DNA of 19,349 nucleotides, taken from the NCBI GenBank assembly GCA_003168295.1, contig PMST01000299.1, forward strand, positions 1-19,349. Reading direction: 5' to 3'. The translations under genes were made by a program, and so were the position numbers. The notes beneath the pieces are model-generated. The model saw only the letters and a program-made list of their open reading frames with translations, did not search any database and was not told the DNA's origin. This DNA comes from Actinomycetota bacterium. Its GTDB lineage: Bacteria; Actinomycetota; Actinomycetes; Streptosporangiales; Streptosporangiaceae. Below are positions 1 through 8,286 of the stretch, piece by piece. Numbering within the stretch: the stretch's first letter is position 1; each line of letters begins with the position of its first letter.

Positions 1-791
1 AGCTTTACGCGGATCAGGCCAAGGAGTGGAAGATCTCGGGCAACAAACTCGACCAGATCGGCTTCTACCCGATCTACAACCAGGGCTTTGAGTATTTCGG
101 CAGCTTCTTCGGCGCGGTCAACTGCTTCGGCTCCTCAGGGCAGTACGACTTCGCCGGGTGCAAGGGTGCTCAGTCCGAGGCCAGCTTCCTCGCCCAGTAC
201 GACAAGTACCCGTACGCGGATGTCGCCGCCCTGCAGACGGCCTACGGGGCCGTGGCCGGCGGCGATGACGACGCGTTCGTCGCCGGGAAAGAGGGATTCA
301 ACATGGACGGGCCGTGGGAAGGAGCTCAGAACATCCCGGTCACGAATCCGAGCATGGTCGGCAACTTCGGCGTCGAGGCGTTCCCCGGCATCGAACCGGG
401 ACCGAGCACGTTCGGGCAGGGCAACTACAACATCATCCCGAAGGGCGCGGCCCACCCATCCGCCGCATTCACCTTCATCGCCTGGCTGGCCGGCTACGAC
501 AACACGAGCTTCACGTCCCAGATCGACCCCAAGGGCGGCTGGATGCCCCCGTCGCAGGCCATCGTCTCCGCCCCGGCCTACCAGGCCTGGCTCAAGGCCA
601 ATCCCTGGCTCAATGTATTCGTGAACCAGATGTCGAGCCCGTACTCGGTGACGCCCACCCTCACCAAGACCGAGTCGGAATTCGAAACGGCCGAGGCGAC
701 GGCCACCGAGGACATCGGAGAGAAGACCAAGACCCCGCAGCAGGCCCTGGCCTATATCGACTCGCAATCGAACAGCGGCGCGGGCGGTTAA
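1..791 (+). CDS. ABC transporter sugar-binding lipoprotein, C-terminal part (5' end outside window)
   Basis: The frame is open from base 3 to the TAA at 789-791 and gives about 262 residues of an extracellular solute-binding protein of family 1 (MalE-like). The family signature is the C-terminal lobe: a GKEGFNMDGPW stretch, where the bound sugar is usually stacked, followed by the FPGIEPGPSTFGQGNYNIIPKG segment in two parts (residues about 124-145 of the visible part), then a helix with AAFTFIAWLAG. The signal peptide and lipobox would lie upstream and are not visible. The protein would capture a carbohydrate outside the membrane and deliver it to the two permeases encoded immediately downstream. 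The substrate cannot be read from this part. The family call is firm; the substrate is unknown. The stop codon lies inside a 15-bp tandem duplication. Confidence 0.9.
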   Translation, partial: LYADQAKEWKISGNKLDQIGFYPIYNQGFEYFGSFFGAVNCFGSSGQYDFAGCKGAQSEASFLAQYDKYPYADVAALQTAYGAVAGGDDDAFVAGKEGFNMDGPWEGAQNIPVTNPSMVGNFGVEAFPGIEPGPSTFGQGNYNIIPKGAAHPSAAFTFIAWLAGYDNTSFTSQIDPKGGWMPPSQAIVSAPAYQAWLKANPWLNVFVNQMSSPYSVTPTLTKTESEFETAEATATEDIGEKTKTPQQALAYIDSQSNSGAGG

Positions 792-813
792 CGGGCCAGG
801 CGGTTAACGGGCC
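783..813 (+). repeat. 15-bp tandem duplication across the stop codon
   Basis: The 15-mer GGCGGTTAACGGGCC occurs at 783-797 and again at 799-813, separated by one base. The first copy carries the TAA stop of the binding-protein gene; the second lies in the leader of the permease gene. Each copy contains GTTAAC, a 6-bp palindrome. It looks like a slippage duplication, although a regulatory or mRNA-structure role between the binding-protein and permease genes is possible. Confidence 0.8.
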
Positions 814-855
814 TTGGATAACGGCAGGGTCGCGAAGGACGAGGTAGAGGTGCAC

Positions 856-1749
856 ATGCGACTGCATCACTGGCGTCAGACCAGGCTCGGACTGCTGTTC
901 GTCAGCCCGTGGATCATCGGGTTTCTCGCCTTCTTCCTCTACCCGTTCTTCGCGACCTTCTACTACAGCTTCACCAGGTTCACCGGGATCGGGAATCCGG
1001 TCTTCACCGGACTGGCGAACTATTCCGAGTTGATCCACGACGCCACGTTCCGAACCGCGCTTTTCAATACCTTCTATTACACGATCATCGAGGTGCCGCT
1101 CTCGACCGTGGCCGCACTCGGGCTCGCGCTCCTGCTGAACATGAAGGTTCGCGGGCAGGCGATCTACCGGACCCTGTTCTACATCCCGTCAATCGTCCCC
1201 GTCGTGGCCTCGTCGCTGATCTTCGTCTGGATTTTCCAGCCATCGTTCGGCCTGGTGAACTCGCTGCTCTCGGACCTCCACGTCGAGGGCCCGACGTGGT
1301 TCTTCTCGATCACGTGGTCCAAGCCCACCTTCATCCTGCTGGGACTGTGGGGGCTAGGGCAGCCGATGGTGATCTACCTGGCCGCGCTGCAGGGCGTGCC
1401 CAAGGAGATGTACGAGGTCGCGGCGCTGGAAGGAGCCGGACCGCTGCAGCGGCTGCGCAAGGTTACGGTGCCGATGATCAGCCCCGTCATCTTGTTTAAC
1501 GTGATCCTGTCGCTGGTGCTTTCCATCCAGTATTTCACCCAGGCGCAGGTTATCGAAAGCCCGCCGGGCAGCCCCGGCAGTTCAACTATGTTCTACGTTA
1601 CCTATTACTACCAGCAAGCCTTTACCGATCTGCACCTGGGATATGCGTCAGCGATGGCATTCATGCTCTTTATCCTCGTTCTTATTGTCACGGTCTTGCT
1701 GCTGAGATCGTCGTCAAGGTGGGTGTACTACGAGAATGACCAGCGATAA
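856..1749 (+). CDS. ABC sugar transporter permease (MalF/UgpA type)
   Basis: A 297-residue inner-membrane permease that forms the channel with the next gene product. Residues about 8-30 form the first hydrophobic helix (GLLFVSPWIIGFLAFFLYPF), with further helices up to about residue 285. The cytoplasmic EAA loop is at about 185-213 (EMYEVAALEGAGPLQRLRKV followed by TVPMISPVI); it has the conserved Ala/Gly that docks to the ATPase. A longer frame opens at TTG 814. I chose ATG 856 because AGAGG at 846-850 sits 5 bases before it and the protein then begins with the usual short basic segment before helix 1. GTG 850 is an alternative. It follows the binding protein by 64 bases. No ATPase gene is present, which is usual where a shared MsmK-like ATPase serves many importers. 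Confidence 0.93.
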   Translation: MRLHHWRQTRLGLLFVSPWIIGFLAFFLYPFFATFYYSFTRFTGIGNPVFTGLANYSELIHDATFRTALFNTFYYTIIEVPLSTVAALGLALLLNMKVRGQAIYRTLFYIPSIVPVVASSLIFVWIFQPSFGLVNSLLSDLHVEGPTWFFSITWSKPTFILLGLWGLGQPMVIYLAALQGVPKEMYEVAALEGAGPLQRLRKVTVPMISPVILFNVILSLVLSIQYFTQAQVIESPPGSPGSSTMFYVTYYYQQAFTDLHLGYASAMAFMLFILVLIVTVLLLRSSSRWVYYENDQR

Positions 1750-1760
1750 GGACCGGTAGC

Positions 1761-2669
1761 ATGCACACCGCAGTGACATCGGATTCACGCACGGCCTCCG
1801 CTGTCGATCATGCTGGGGGCCCGCGTAAGCGGCGCTGGACCCGCCGCAAGGCAGGCGCCAGCGCGGCCAAGCACATCGTGCTGATCGTGCTGAGCGCCAT
1901 GTTCGGGCTCCCGCTGCTGTGGATGGTCCTCACGTCGTTCAAGACCGCGGCGCAAGCGCTCACGCTGCCGGTGGTGTGGTGGCCGCACCCGATACTGACC
2001 AGCAACTACCCGCAGCTATTCGCCGCACTGCCGTTCTTCAGGTTCTTCCTCAACACGTTCGTGTACGCGGGCGTGACCATCGTGGGCGTCTGCATCTCGA
2101 GCAGCCTGGTGGCCTACGGGTTCTCGCGGCTGCGCTGGCCCGGGCGGGACGCCGTCTTCTACGTCATGCTGATGACCTTGATACTGCCCTTCGTCTGCAC
2201 CTTGATACCACTGTTCGTGATGTACAAGCGCTTCGGCTGGATTGGCACTTACCTGCCTTTGGAGGTGCCGACATTTTTCGGCAGTTCTGTCTTCAGCACC
2301 TTTCTGCTCCGCCAGTTCTTCATGACGATACCGCAGTCATTGTCTGACGCGGCTCGCATCGATGGCGCCAGCGAGTTCTATATATACCGGCGGGTTATCC
2401 TGCCACTGGCTAAACCGGCCATGGCGGCCGTTATCCTCTTCCAGTTTATCTACTGCTGGAACGACTACCTGGGTCCGCTGATCTACATCAGCAATCAGTC
2501 GTCGTATCCGCTCTCGCTCGGCCTGGACCTGATCCTCGGGGACTATTCGACCAACTGGGCCTGGGTGATGGCCGGGGCGACCGCGGCGACCGCCCCGATC
2601 GTCATCCTGTTTTTCCTGACCCAGCGCACGTTCATACAGGGGATCGCCCTCACCGGCACGAAGGGATGA
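1761..2669 (+). CDS. ABC sugar transporter permease (MalG/UgpE type)
   Basis: A 302-residue partner permease. A basic N-terminal tail of about 35 residues (RKRRWTRRKAGASAAKH) precedes the first helix, and about six helices follow. The EAA loop at about 192-221 reads QSLSDAARIDGASEFYIYRR followed by VILPLAKPA, a standard MalG-type docking loop with its conserved D-G-A. The Shine-Dalgarno AAGGA at 1748-1752 overlaps the stop codon of the preceding permease and lies 8 bases from ATG 1761, so the two are co-translated. The pair resembles the binding-protein-dependent oligosaccharide importers common in actinobacteria (CUT1 class). The family assignment is secure; the imported sugar is not identified. 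Confidence 0.94.
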   Translation: MHTAVTSDSRTASAVDHAGGPRKRRWTRRKAGASAAKHIVLIVLSAMFGLPLLWMVLTSFKTAAQALTLPVVWWPHPILTSNYPQLFAALPFFRFFLNTFVYAGVTIVGVCISSSLVAYGFSRLRWPGRDAVFYVMLMTLILPFVCTLIPLFVMYKRFGWIGTYLPLEVPTFFGSSVFSTFLLRQFFMTIPQSLSDAARIDGASEFYIYRRVILPLAKPAMAAVILFQFIYCWNDYLGPLIYISNQSSYPLSLGLDLILGDYSTNWAWVMAGATAATAPIVILFFLTQRTFIQGIALTGTKG

Positions 2670-2676
2670 ACGCCAG

Positions 2677-3360
2677 ATGCCCGTGAACTCGCCCGTGAAC
2701 CCGCTGACCCGGCCGGCTACCCGGGTCAGCCCGGCCCGCCTGCCGGGCCTATCCGGAACGCCGATCATGGTCGCTCTCGCCGCCATCTTCAACTTCCTCG
2801 CCCTCAACCTAGTCTTGCTCATCGCGTCGCTGCCGGTCATCACGCTGCCGGTGGCGATCAACGCGGCCACGGTCGCGCTGCACCGATGGCGCGACGAGGG
2901 CGAGGACAGGGTGGTGGCCGAGTTCGTCGGCGCGCTGCGGTCCAGGCCGCCGCTACGGACGACAATCCTCGTCGGTGTGCCGCTCGCGGCGGCCGTCGTC
3001 GGCGTAGCGGAGGTACACCATTTCATCCGAGGCGACAGCCTGACCGACCGCGTCTCTCTCGGGTTCGGCTTCGGCGCGCTCCTGATCACCCTCATGGCCA
3101 TGGGTTATGTGTTCCTTCTGGCCGCACGTGAGCCTGGCTGGTCACCGGCTGAGTTGTGGTCGCTGTGCGCTGGCCTGGCGATCAGGAATCTCCTGGTGAC
3201 CGGGCCGCTCTTCCTGATCGAGATAGCGGGCGCCGCGGCCGTCACCTTGATCGACCCGGCGCTCCTGCTCCTCGGATTCCCGCTCCTTGCGCTGCAGCTC
3301 ATGAGGCTCACGGCGCAATTTGGCCTGCGCCGGGCCGCACCGAAACAGCCGCCGAGATGA
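2677..3360 (+). CDS. DUF624 (YesL-like) membrane protein
   Basis: A 227-residue integral membrane protein. The segment at about 29-60 (IMVALAAIFNFLALNLVLLI followed by ASLPVITLPVAINAAT) matches the DUF624/YesL pattern of an asparagine-rich first helix followed by S-L-P-V-I-T. Further helices lie at about 106-123, 131-150, 168-186 and 195-212. Members are found next to CUT1 sugar transporters and glycosidases, but their function is not established; a helper role for the importer is an inference from context. The start follows the AAGGGA at 2661-2666 and lies 7 bases after the previous stop. Its stop overlaps the start of the glycosidase gene as ATGA at 3357-3360, showing translational coupling. 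Confidence 0.85.
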   Translation: MPVNSPVNPLTRPATRVSPARLPGLSGTPIMVALAAIFNFLALNLVLLIASLPVITLPVAINAATVALHRWRDEGEDRVVAEFVGALRSRPPLRTTILVGVPLAAAVVGVAEVHHFIRGDSLTDRVSLGFGFGALLITLMAMGYVFLLAAREPGWSPAELWSLCAGLAIRNLLVTGPLFLIEIAGAAAVTLIDPALLLLGFPLLALQLMRLTAQFGLRRAAPKQPPR

Positions 3361-5888
3361 GACCGCAGCTCACGGTCCACCTAGCCAACGAGACGGGACC
3401 CGTGTTCGGTGGGGCCAGCGGCGCGCTTTACGGGCTGAGCGAAGACGGCGTGCCAGCCGCCGACCTGCTGGCCCCGCTGCATGTCAGGACGATCGCGCAG
3501 AAGGCGCCCGGCGGCCTGCAGCATCCCACCGGGGACGCGGATAAGGTCGCGGCCGGATTCTTCGCCGCGGGCGGGGAGCTGATTCTCGTCTACCTGCAGG
3601 ACATTTATCCGGACTGGCCGTACAAAGACAGCGGCATCGCGAACTACCTGACCAAGGTAAGGGCTGCCGCCTGTTCTTTTGCTGACCGTCCCTACCGTAA
3701 CCAGGTCGCGTTTGTGCCGTTCAACGAGCCGGACTGGATCTGGTACGACCTCAAGACGGCCGACCCGGCCCAGTACATCACCAACCGTGACCGGTTTCTC
3801 GCCGACTGGGCAACGGCCTGCCTGACGATCCGCTCGGTGAATCCTGACGCGCTTATCGTAGGCCCGAACGAGGCCTACTACGACAGCCGGTTTATGCCCG
3901 ACTTCCTTTCCGCTGCGAAAGCCAGCCACGTCCTGCCCGACATCATCAGCTGGCATGAGCTGAGCCCGGATTCACTGCGGACATACCGGTCGAGCTACGC
4001 TAACTTCCGCGAGCTTGAACAGCGGCTCAGCATCCCGCCGCGGCCGGTCAATATCAATGAGTACGGCAACCGGCGCGATCTATCCAACCCTGGGCAGCTG
4101 GTTCAGTGGATCGCCATGTTCGAGGACACCAAGGTGGACGCCGACCTGGCCTACTGGGATATCGCGGGCAACTACGCGGACAATGCGGTTCAGAACAATA
4201 GGCCGAACGGGTCGTGGTGGCTGCTGCGCTGGTATGGCGCGCTGACCGGGCAGACCGTCCAGGTCGCGCCGCCGGCCCCGGACACGATCGACACCCTGTG
4301 CGGGCTGGCCTCGCTCGACACCGCGAAGCGGCAGGCCCGCGTCATCCTCGCGAACCCCGCCGGCCAGCCTGCCCGCGTCGCGCTGACCGGCCTTGACCGG
4401 CGCGTCTTCGGCGAGCGGGTGCGCGTTCTCATCCAATCCACGACCTGGACGGGCTACGACGGCGGCGCGAGCACCCCGGTCGAGGAGGCCATCGCGGATT
4501 ACCCCGTGATGAACGGCCGGGTGACCGTGGACCTGGACGTGATGGACCCGATGGCCGCCTACCAGCTCACGATGAGCCCGGCGACCGGAGCGCCGCCGCC
4601 CGCTATCTCGCCGCCGTGGATCGCCCAGTATCTTGCCGCGGCCTCGACCCGCACGGACTGCGCCGTGTACGAGCAGGGGTCCGCGGCTAACCCGGAGGGT
4701 TACGCCACCGCGGGCGGCGCGCACGTCGGCGCCATCGACCAGCCGGGCAGCCGAGTGGAATTCCAGGTCACCGTCCCGCAGGCCGGCCGCTACTTGCTCT
4801 CGGTGTACTACGGCAACCAGACGGAAGACGTCGCGGAACAGATCATGCGGGTCGACGATCAACCCTGGTCGTTCATCAGCTACCCGCCGACGCTCAACTG
4901 GACCTTCAGGTCACACCAGGACCTGTACCTGAACCTGACCGCCGGATCGCACGCCATCACGTTCGGCGTGTCCGATCCCGCTATCGGCACCGCTCAGGGC
5001 CAGGTCACCCCCAATATGATCAAGCTGGCCTACGCATCAGCCGCGATACCTGGCGTCACCCGTCCGGCCGGGCATCACCCGGCCGTCTACGCCGACCTGT
5101 CTGGTGGTGCCACGGTAGGCTACGGCCGCCCCTTGGGCGGGTCCGGCTCTTCGTGGGGGTACGTGACGGCGCCAGCTGGCTCCGGGATCCGGTTCGTCGT
5201 GCAGGCCGATCACGACGGCTACCACGACCTGCGGCTGCGGTACTCGGCCGCAGAACAGGATCCGCTGCCAAGGTTCAGTCTCCTGGTCAGCGGGAGCTAC
5301 CTGAAGGACAGCATCGTCACGGAGGCGGCCGGCCTGACCTTTGACCGCGTCTACCTGCACGCTGGCATCAACCCGATCGAGTACCGGCCCGGGGGTAAGG
5401 GCGGCGCCGCGATCGTTTCGCTTGACGTGACACCAGACGCGGCGGCGGACGCCGCAGCGGCGGTGACCTACGCGGCCGCGGCGCCGGGGAACGTGCTGTC
5501 CGGCACGGCCGCGGTGGAGCTCAACCGGTATGCGTACGGCGGTCAGTGCGTAGGCGGGATCGGCCATGGCGCAAGCACGCTGACCTTCACCGGGGTCCGG
5601 GCGCCGTGGGCCGGCACCTACCGGGTCATCCTGAGTTACGCCAGCAACGACCGGGCCGAATCCGGCAACTACAACGTTAACCTGATCGACCCGGGGTTCA
5701 CCGTCACTACGTCGGGCGGCACCCGGTTCACGACGCACGCACGGAACACCTATAGCTGGAATCAGTTCAACACCGTAGGGCTCACTGTGCAGCTCGCCGC
5801 CGGGGAGAACACCATCATGTTCGGTAACCCTCTCGGCCGGGCGCCCAACATTGACAAGATCATCGTGGCTCCGGCGTCACTGCCGTAA
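3357..5888 (+). CDS. Glycoside hydrolase of clan GH-A type (GH39-like) with three C-terminal beta-sandwich modules
   Basis: An 843-residue protein. Residues 1 to about 295 look like a (beta/alpha)8 barrel. F-N-E-P-D-W at 122-127 supplies the probable acid/base Glu124, and V-N-I-N-E-Y-G around 231-237 supplies the probable nucleophile Glu235; the pair and its spacing of 111 residues fit clan GH-A. A beta domain (about 300-405) follows, as in GH39 enzymes. Three CBM35/CBM6-like sandwiches come next (about 421-561, 576-695 and 703-843); the middle one is the least clear. The frame is open from 3156, but ATG 3357 is chosen because it overlaps the preceding stop as ATGA and begins at the natural barrel N-terminus. 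No signal peptide is visible, so the enzyme appears cytoplasmic and should act on imported glycosides. The exact GH family and substrate are uncertain. Confidence 0.82.
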   Translation: MRPQLTVHLANETGPVFGGASGALYGLSEDGVPAADLLAPLHVRTIAQKAPGGLQHPTGDADKVAAGFFAAGGELILVYLQDIYPDWPYKDSGIANYLTKVRAAACSFADRPYRNQVAFVPFNEPDWIWYDLKTADPAQYITNRDRFLADWATACLTIRSVNPDALIVGPNEAYYDSRFMPDFLSAAKASHVLPDIISWHELSPDSLRTYRSSYANFRELEQRLSIPPRPVNINEYGNRRDLSNPGQLVQWIAMFEDTKVDADLAYWDIAGNYADNAVQNNRPNGSWWLLRWYGALTGQTVQVAPPAPDTIDTLCGLASLDTAKRQARVILANPAGQPARVALTGLDRRVFGERVRVLIQSTTWTGYDGGASTPVEEAIADYPVMNGRVTVDLDVMDPMAAYQLTMSPATGAPPPAISPPWIAQYLAAASTRTDCAVYEQGSAANPEGYATAGGAHVGAIDQPGSRVEFQVTVPQAGRYLLSVYYGNQTEDVAEQIMRVDDQPWSFISYPPTLNWTFRSHQDLYLNLTAGSHAITFGVSDPAIGTAQGQVTPNMIKLAYASAAIPGVTRPAGHHPAVYADLSGGATVGYGRPLGGSGSSWGYVTAPAGSGIRFVVQADHDGYHDLRLRYSAAEQDPLPRFSLLVSGSYLKDSIVTEAAGLTFDRVYLHAGINPIEYRPGGKGGAAIVSLDVTPDAAADAAAAVTYAAAAPGNVLSGTAAVELNRYAYGGQCVGGIGHGASTLTFTGVRAPWAGTYRVILSYASNDRAESGNYNVNLIDPGFTVTTSGGTRFTTHARNTYSWNQFNTVGLTVQLAAGENTIMFGNPLGRAPNIDKIIVAPASLP

Positions 5889-5902
5889 GAGCCGCGGCAA
5901 GA

Positions 5903-5927
5903 CCGGTACCCGGGGTATCCGTACCGG
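5903..5927 (+). other. Intercistronic stem-loop
   Basis: CCGGTAC at 5903-5909 and GTACCGG at 5921-5927 are perfect 7-bp arms around an 11-base loop, between the glycosidase stop (5888) and the oxidoreductase start (5947). No T-run follows, so this is not an obvious intrinsic terminator. It could be an mRNA processing or stability hairpin, or a small operator. Function unknown. Confidence 0.45.
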
Positions 5928-5946
5928 GTCCGGGAAGGGGCAGATC

Positions 5947-7284
5947 ATGACAGGCGCGCACCGGGCCGCCATCGTCGGAACGGGTTCTCGAGCTCAGCTG
6001 TTCACCCGAGGCCTGGCCCATCGAGCCGGTTACACCGTGGCCGCACTATGCGATCCGAGCCCCACCCGGATGGCTTATCACAACAGGCTGCTGACTGAGG
6101 CAGGTAACACTCCCGCCTCCCTGTGGTCTCCCGGCGCCTTCGCCGAGATGCTGGCAAAGGAGGACATCACCGATGTCGTGGTGTCGACGGTGGACGCGCT
6201 GCATGACTACTACATCGTCCCCGCGGTCGAAGCGGGCTGCCGGGTCGTCACGGAAAAGCCGATGACCACCGACGCCGCGAAATGCCAGTCGATCCTGGAC
6301 GCGACCAGCCGCACCGGCAACCCGCTCACCGTCGCCTTCAACTACCGGTACAACCCGGTGCACGAGCGAGTGTGGCGGCTGCTGCACGAGCAGGTGATCG
6401 GCGAGGTTCTCTCCGTCCACTTCGAGTGGCTGCTGGACGTGCGGCACGGCGCGGACTACTTCCGCCGCTGGCACCGGGACAAGGCCAACAGCGGCGGGCT
6501 GATGGTGCACAAGGCCAGCCACCACTTCGACCTGGTGAACTGGTGGCTGGGCAGCGAGCCGCAGGAGGTGTTCGGCTATGGCCGACTCGGCTTCTACGGC
6601 GCGGACGCCGGGATCCGCCACGGGCTCCGCCGCGATTACCAGCGTGCGCACAACTCGCCGCAGGCGATCCAGGACCCTTTCGCCCTGGACATCTCCGGCC
6701 ACCAGGGGATGCGGGAACTTTACCTCGACGCCGAAGCCGACAGCGGCTACATCCGCGACCGGAACGTCTTCGACGGCAAGATCAGCATCGAGGACGACAT
6801 GGCCGTTCTCGTGCGTTACGCCAGCGGAGCGTCGATGACCTATCACCTGACGGCCTATTCCCCGTGGGAGGGCTACCGTGTCATGTTCAACGGAAGCGCT
6901 GGCCGGCTCGAGCTCGAAGTGGTGGAAAGCCAATGGCAGCCGCCGCCGGACCGGATGGCGCCGGCCGCCGGCGCCATCCATGGAGAGGTCGCGATGGCCA
7001 ACGCCGGCCGGGCCACGATCCGGGTGCGCAGGCTATGGGAGCCACCGGCCGACATTTTTGCGGCCGGGGGCCACGGCGGCCACGGGGGCGGCGACGAGCG
7101 GATGCTGACCGCGCTATACGGCCCGGCGGATCCCGGTGACGCATCCGAGCCGGGCGACGCGGCCCGCCAAAGCGCCAACCAGCGCGACGGTGCCCTGGCG
7201 CTGACCGTCGGTGTCGCGGCCAACGAATGCTTCGTCACCGGGCAGCCGGTACGAATCGCCGATTTGGTCGCGCTCAGACCGTAG
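5947..7284 (+). CDS. Gfo/Idh/MocA family NAD(P)-dependent oxidoreductase
   Basis: A 445-residue sugar or cyclitol dehydrogenase-type protein. The N-terminal Rossmann fold opens with AAIVGTGSRAQLF (about 6-18), a G-x-G nucleotide-binding loop. The family's E-K-P motif is at residues 103-105. The catalytic segment is SGGLMVHKASHHFDLVNWW (about 182-200), with His188, His192 and Asp195 at the positions of the usual D/H-x-G-x-H-x-x-D pattern. The C-terminal alpha/beta domain completes it; a Gly/His-rich loop (GGHGGHGGGDE) near residue 380 is unusual. The frame opens at 5851, but ATG 5947 is preceded by AAGGGG at 5935-5940 and begins exactly at the Rossmann strand. It closes the transporter-glycosidase operon, so it probably oxidises the released sugar. 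A large part of a second copy lies at 14517-15263. Confidence 0.92.
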   Translation: MTGAHRAAIVGTGSRAQLFTRGLAHRAGYTVAALCDPSPTRMAYHNRLLTEAGNTPASLWSPGAFAEMLAKEDITDVVVSTVDALHDYYIVPAVEAGCRVVTEKPMTTDAAKCQSILDATSRTGNPLTVAFNYRYNPVHERVWRLLHEQVIGEVLSVHFEWLLDVRHGADYFRRWHRDKANSGGLMVHKASHHFDLVNWWLGSEPQEVFGYGRLGFYGADAGIRHGLRRDYQRAHNSPQAIQDPFALDISGHQGMRELYLDAEADSGYIRDRNVFDGKISIEDDMAVLVRYASGASMTYHLTAYSPWEGYRVMFNGSAGRLELEVVESQWQPPPDRMAPAAGAIHGEVAMANAGRATIRVRRLWEPPADIFAAGGHGGHGGGDERMLTALYGPADPGDASEPGDAARQSANQRDGALALTVGVAANECFVTGQPVRIADLVALRP

Positions 7285-7445
7285 CGTTCACCCGTCGCGG
7301 GCGCCGGCGCGTCTCCGCGTTCTGCCAGGCCGCGTCACCCGCTTATCTGTACCACTTTCGTCAGGCTCTCCGGTTGACGGCAAAAATCGGTCTACTCTTT
7401 CTCATTCTTGGGCGGGCAGGCAGTCGGACGCTGAGCCGTCCTGGC

Positions 7446-7853
7446 CTAGCTGTGCTTGACTGCGGCGTGAAGGGCGCTGAGGAGGGTGTCCCAGCCCTTC
7501 TTGTGTGCGGGCTGGTCTTCATCGGGCAGGCCGTGGTGCGTCAGCGACACGATGGTGTCGTCGCCGTCGGCGGTGAGGATGACCTCGACGGTGGTGCTGC
7601 CGGCTGGCATCGTTTCGCTGCCGGGCAGCCCCCACGTGAAGGCCACGCGGGTGGGCGGCTCGACCGTGACGTAGGTGCCGCGTGCTGGCGAGGCGCCCAC
7701 CTCGACGGCGAATACTCCGCCGGGCTGCGCGTTGAGGTCGGCCCGGTCGCCCAGCCAGGTGACGATCAGCGCCGGATCGGTAAAGTACGGGAAAACCGCC
7801 TCGGGCGGTGCGGCGATGCGCGTGGTCGCGGTCACGGGCGGCGATGAGGGCAC
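7446..7853 (-). CDS. SRPBCC (AHSA1-like) protein, second in ArsR operon
   Basis: About 135 residues of the SRPBCC/AHSA1 helix-grip fold: an N-terminal strand and helix (TATTRIAAPPEAVFPYFTDP), then a W-L-G turn, a G-G-x-F strand, a P-P-x-R-V-A-F-T-W strand and the T-x-x-x-L-T-H-H-G-L strand before the C-terminal helix. This fold usually binds a hydrophobic ligand. The frame is open from ATG 7898, which would overlap the ArsR gene by 41 bases; GTG 7853, four bases after the ArsR stop, fits the start of the domain better and is chosen. Start uncertain. It is the last gene of the minus-strand SRPBCC-ArsR-SRPBCC operon. Proteins of this kind are typical partners of ArsR regulators, but the ligand is unknown. 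Confidence 0.82.
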   Translation of the reverse strand: MPSSPPVTATTRIAAPPEAVFPYFTDPALIVTWLGDRADLNAQPGGVFAVEVGASPARGTYVTVEPPTRVAFTWGLPGSETMPAGSTTVEVILTADGDDTIVSLTHHGLPDEDQPAHKKGWDTLLSALHAAVKHS

Positions 7854-7857
7854 GGCG

Positions 7858-8208
7858 TTATCTCGTTTCCTGGGAAGGCTGGGCACCTTCGACGGCATCC
7901 TTGAGGCGGGCGAGCGCGTCCGGCCAGAACTCGGCGAGCAGGGCCCGCACCGGGTCCAGCGCTTCGTGTCGCAGCATGTAGAGGCGCCGCGTGCCGTCGC
8001 GGCGCTCGGTGAGCAGGCCGGCCTGTTTCAAGACCGCGATGTGCTGGCTGATCGCCTGCTGGGTGAGCGGGAACCTCGCCGCGATCTGCCCGGCGGCCAT
8101 CTCATGGCCTTGCACCAGGCGGAGGATCCGCCGGCGATGCGGGTCGGCGAGCGCCCTCAGCACAGCGTCCGGTGCTGAGGCGTCCGCCTGGCTCTTTGGT
8201 CTTGGCAT
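7858..8208 (-). CDS. ArsR-family winged-helix regulator
   Basis: A 116-residue single-domain DNA-binding protein. L-A-D-P-H-R-R-R-I-L (about 20-29) is the first ArsR helix, and the recognition helix is in LTQQAISQHIAVLKQAGLL (about 48-66), followed by the wing RRDGTRRLYML. The C-terminal FWPDALARLKDAV helix is typical of the ArsR subgroup paired with SRPBCC proteins. There is no cysteine in the protein, so it cannot use the metal-thiolate site of the ArsR/SmtB metal sensors. It lies between two SRPBCC genes on the same strand. No promoter is evident in the 78 bases upstream, so it is probably read from the promoter at 8770-8798 and may repress it. Confidence 0.9.
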   Translation of the reverse strand: MPRPKSQADASAPDAVLRALADPHRRRILRLVQGHEMAAGQIAARFPLTQQAISQHIAVLKQAGLLTERRDGTRRLYMLRHEALDPVRALLAEFWPDALARLKDAVEGAQPSQETR

Positions 8209-8286
8209 GTCGCTCTGATCTTCCCGGGCTTAGCTCACGGTGTCGGCCTGATGCTCGCGGCAGGCGGCGGCGCGCTCGTCGGCGGC

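Noticed and set aside
88..624. Long plus-strand frame in another phase over the binding-protein gene
   Set aside because: Ser/Thr/Arg/Pro-rich shadow; the other phase encodes a clear family 1 binding protein.
783..813. The tandem 15-mer as part of a CRISPR or longer repeat array
   Set aside because: Only two copies with a one-base spacer; no further copies were seen.
4080..4862. A 260-codon minus-strand frame over the glycosidase gene
   Set aside because: Arg/Gly/Val-rich antisense shadow with no ribosome site or known motif.
6046..6981. A 311-codon minus-strand frame over the oxidoreductase gene
   Set aside because: It is antisense to a well-supported gene, and the same antisense frame recurs over the duplicated fragment at 14301-14831 only because the DNA is duplicated.
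7374..7398. TTGACG followed by TACTCT in the spacer between the oxidoreductase and the SRPBCC gene, as a promoter
   Set aside because: The spacing is only 13 bases and no gene starts downstream on that strand; the two genes converge here.
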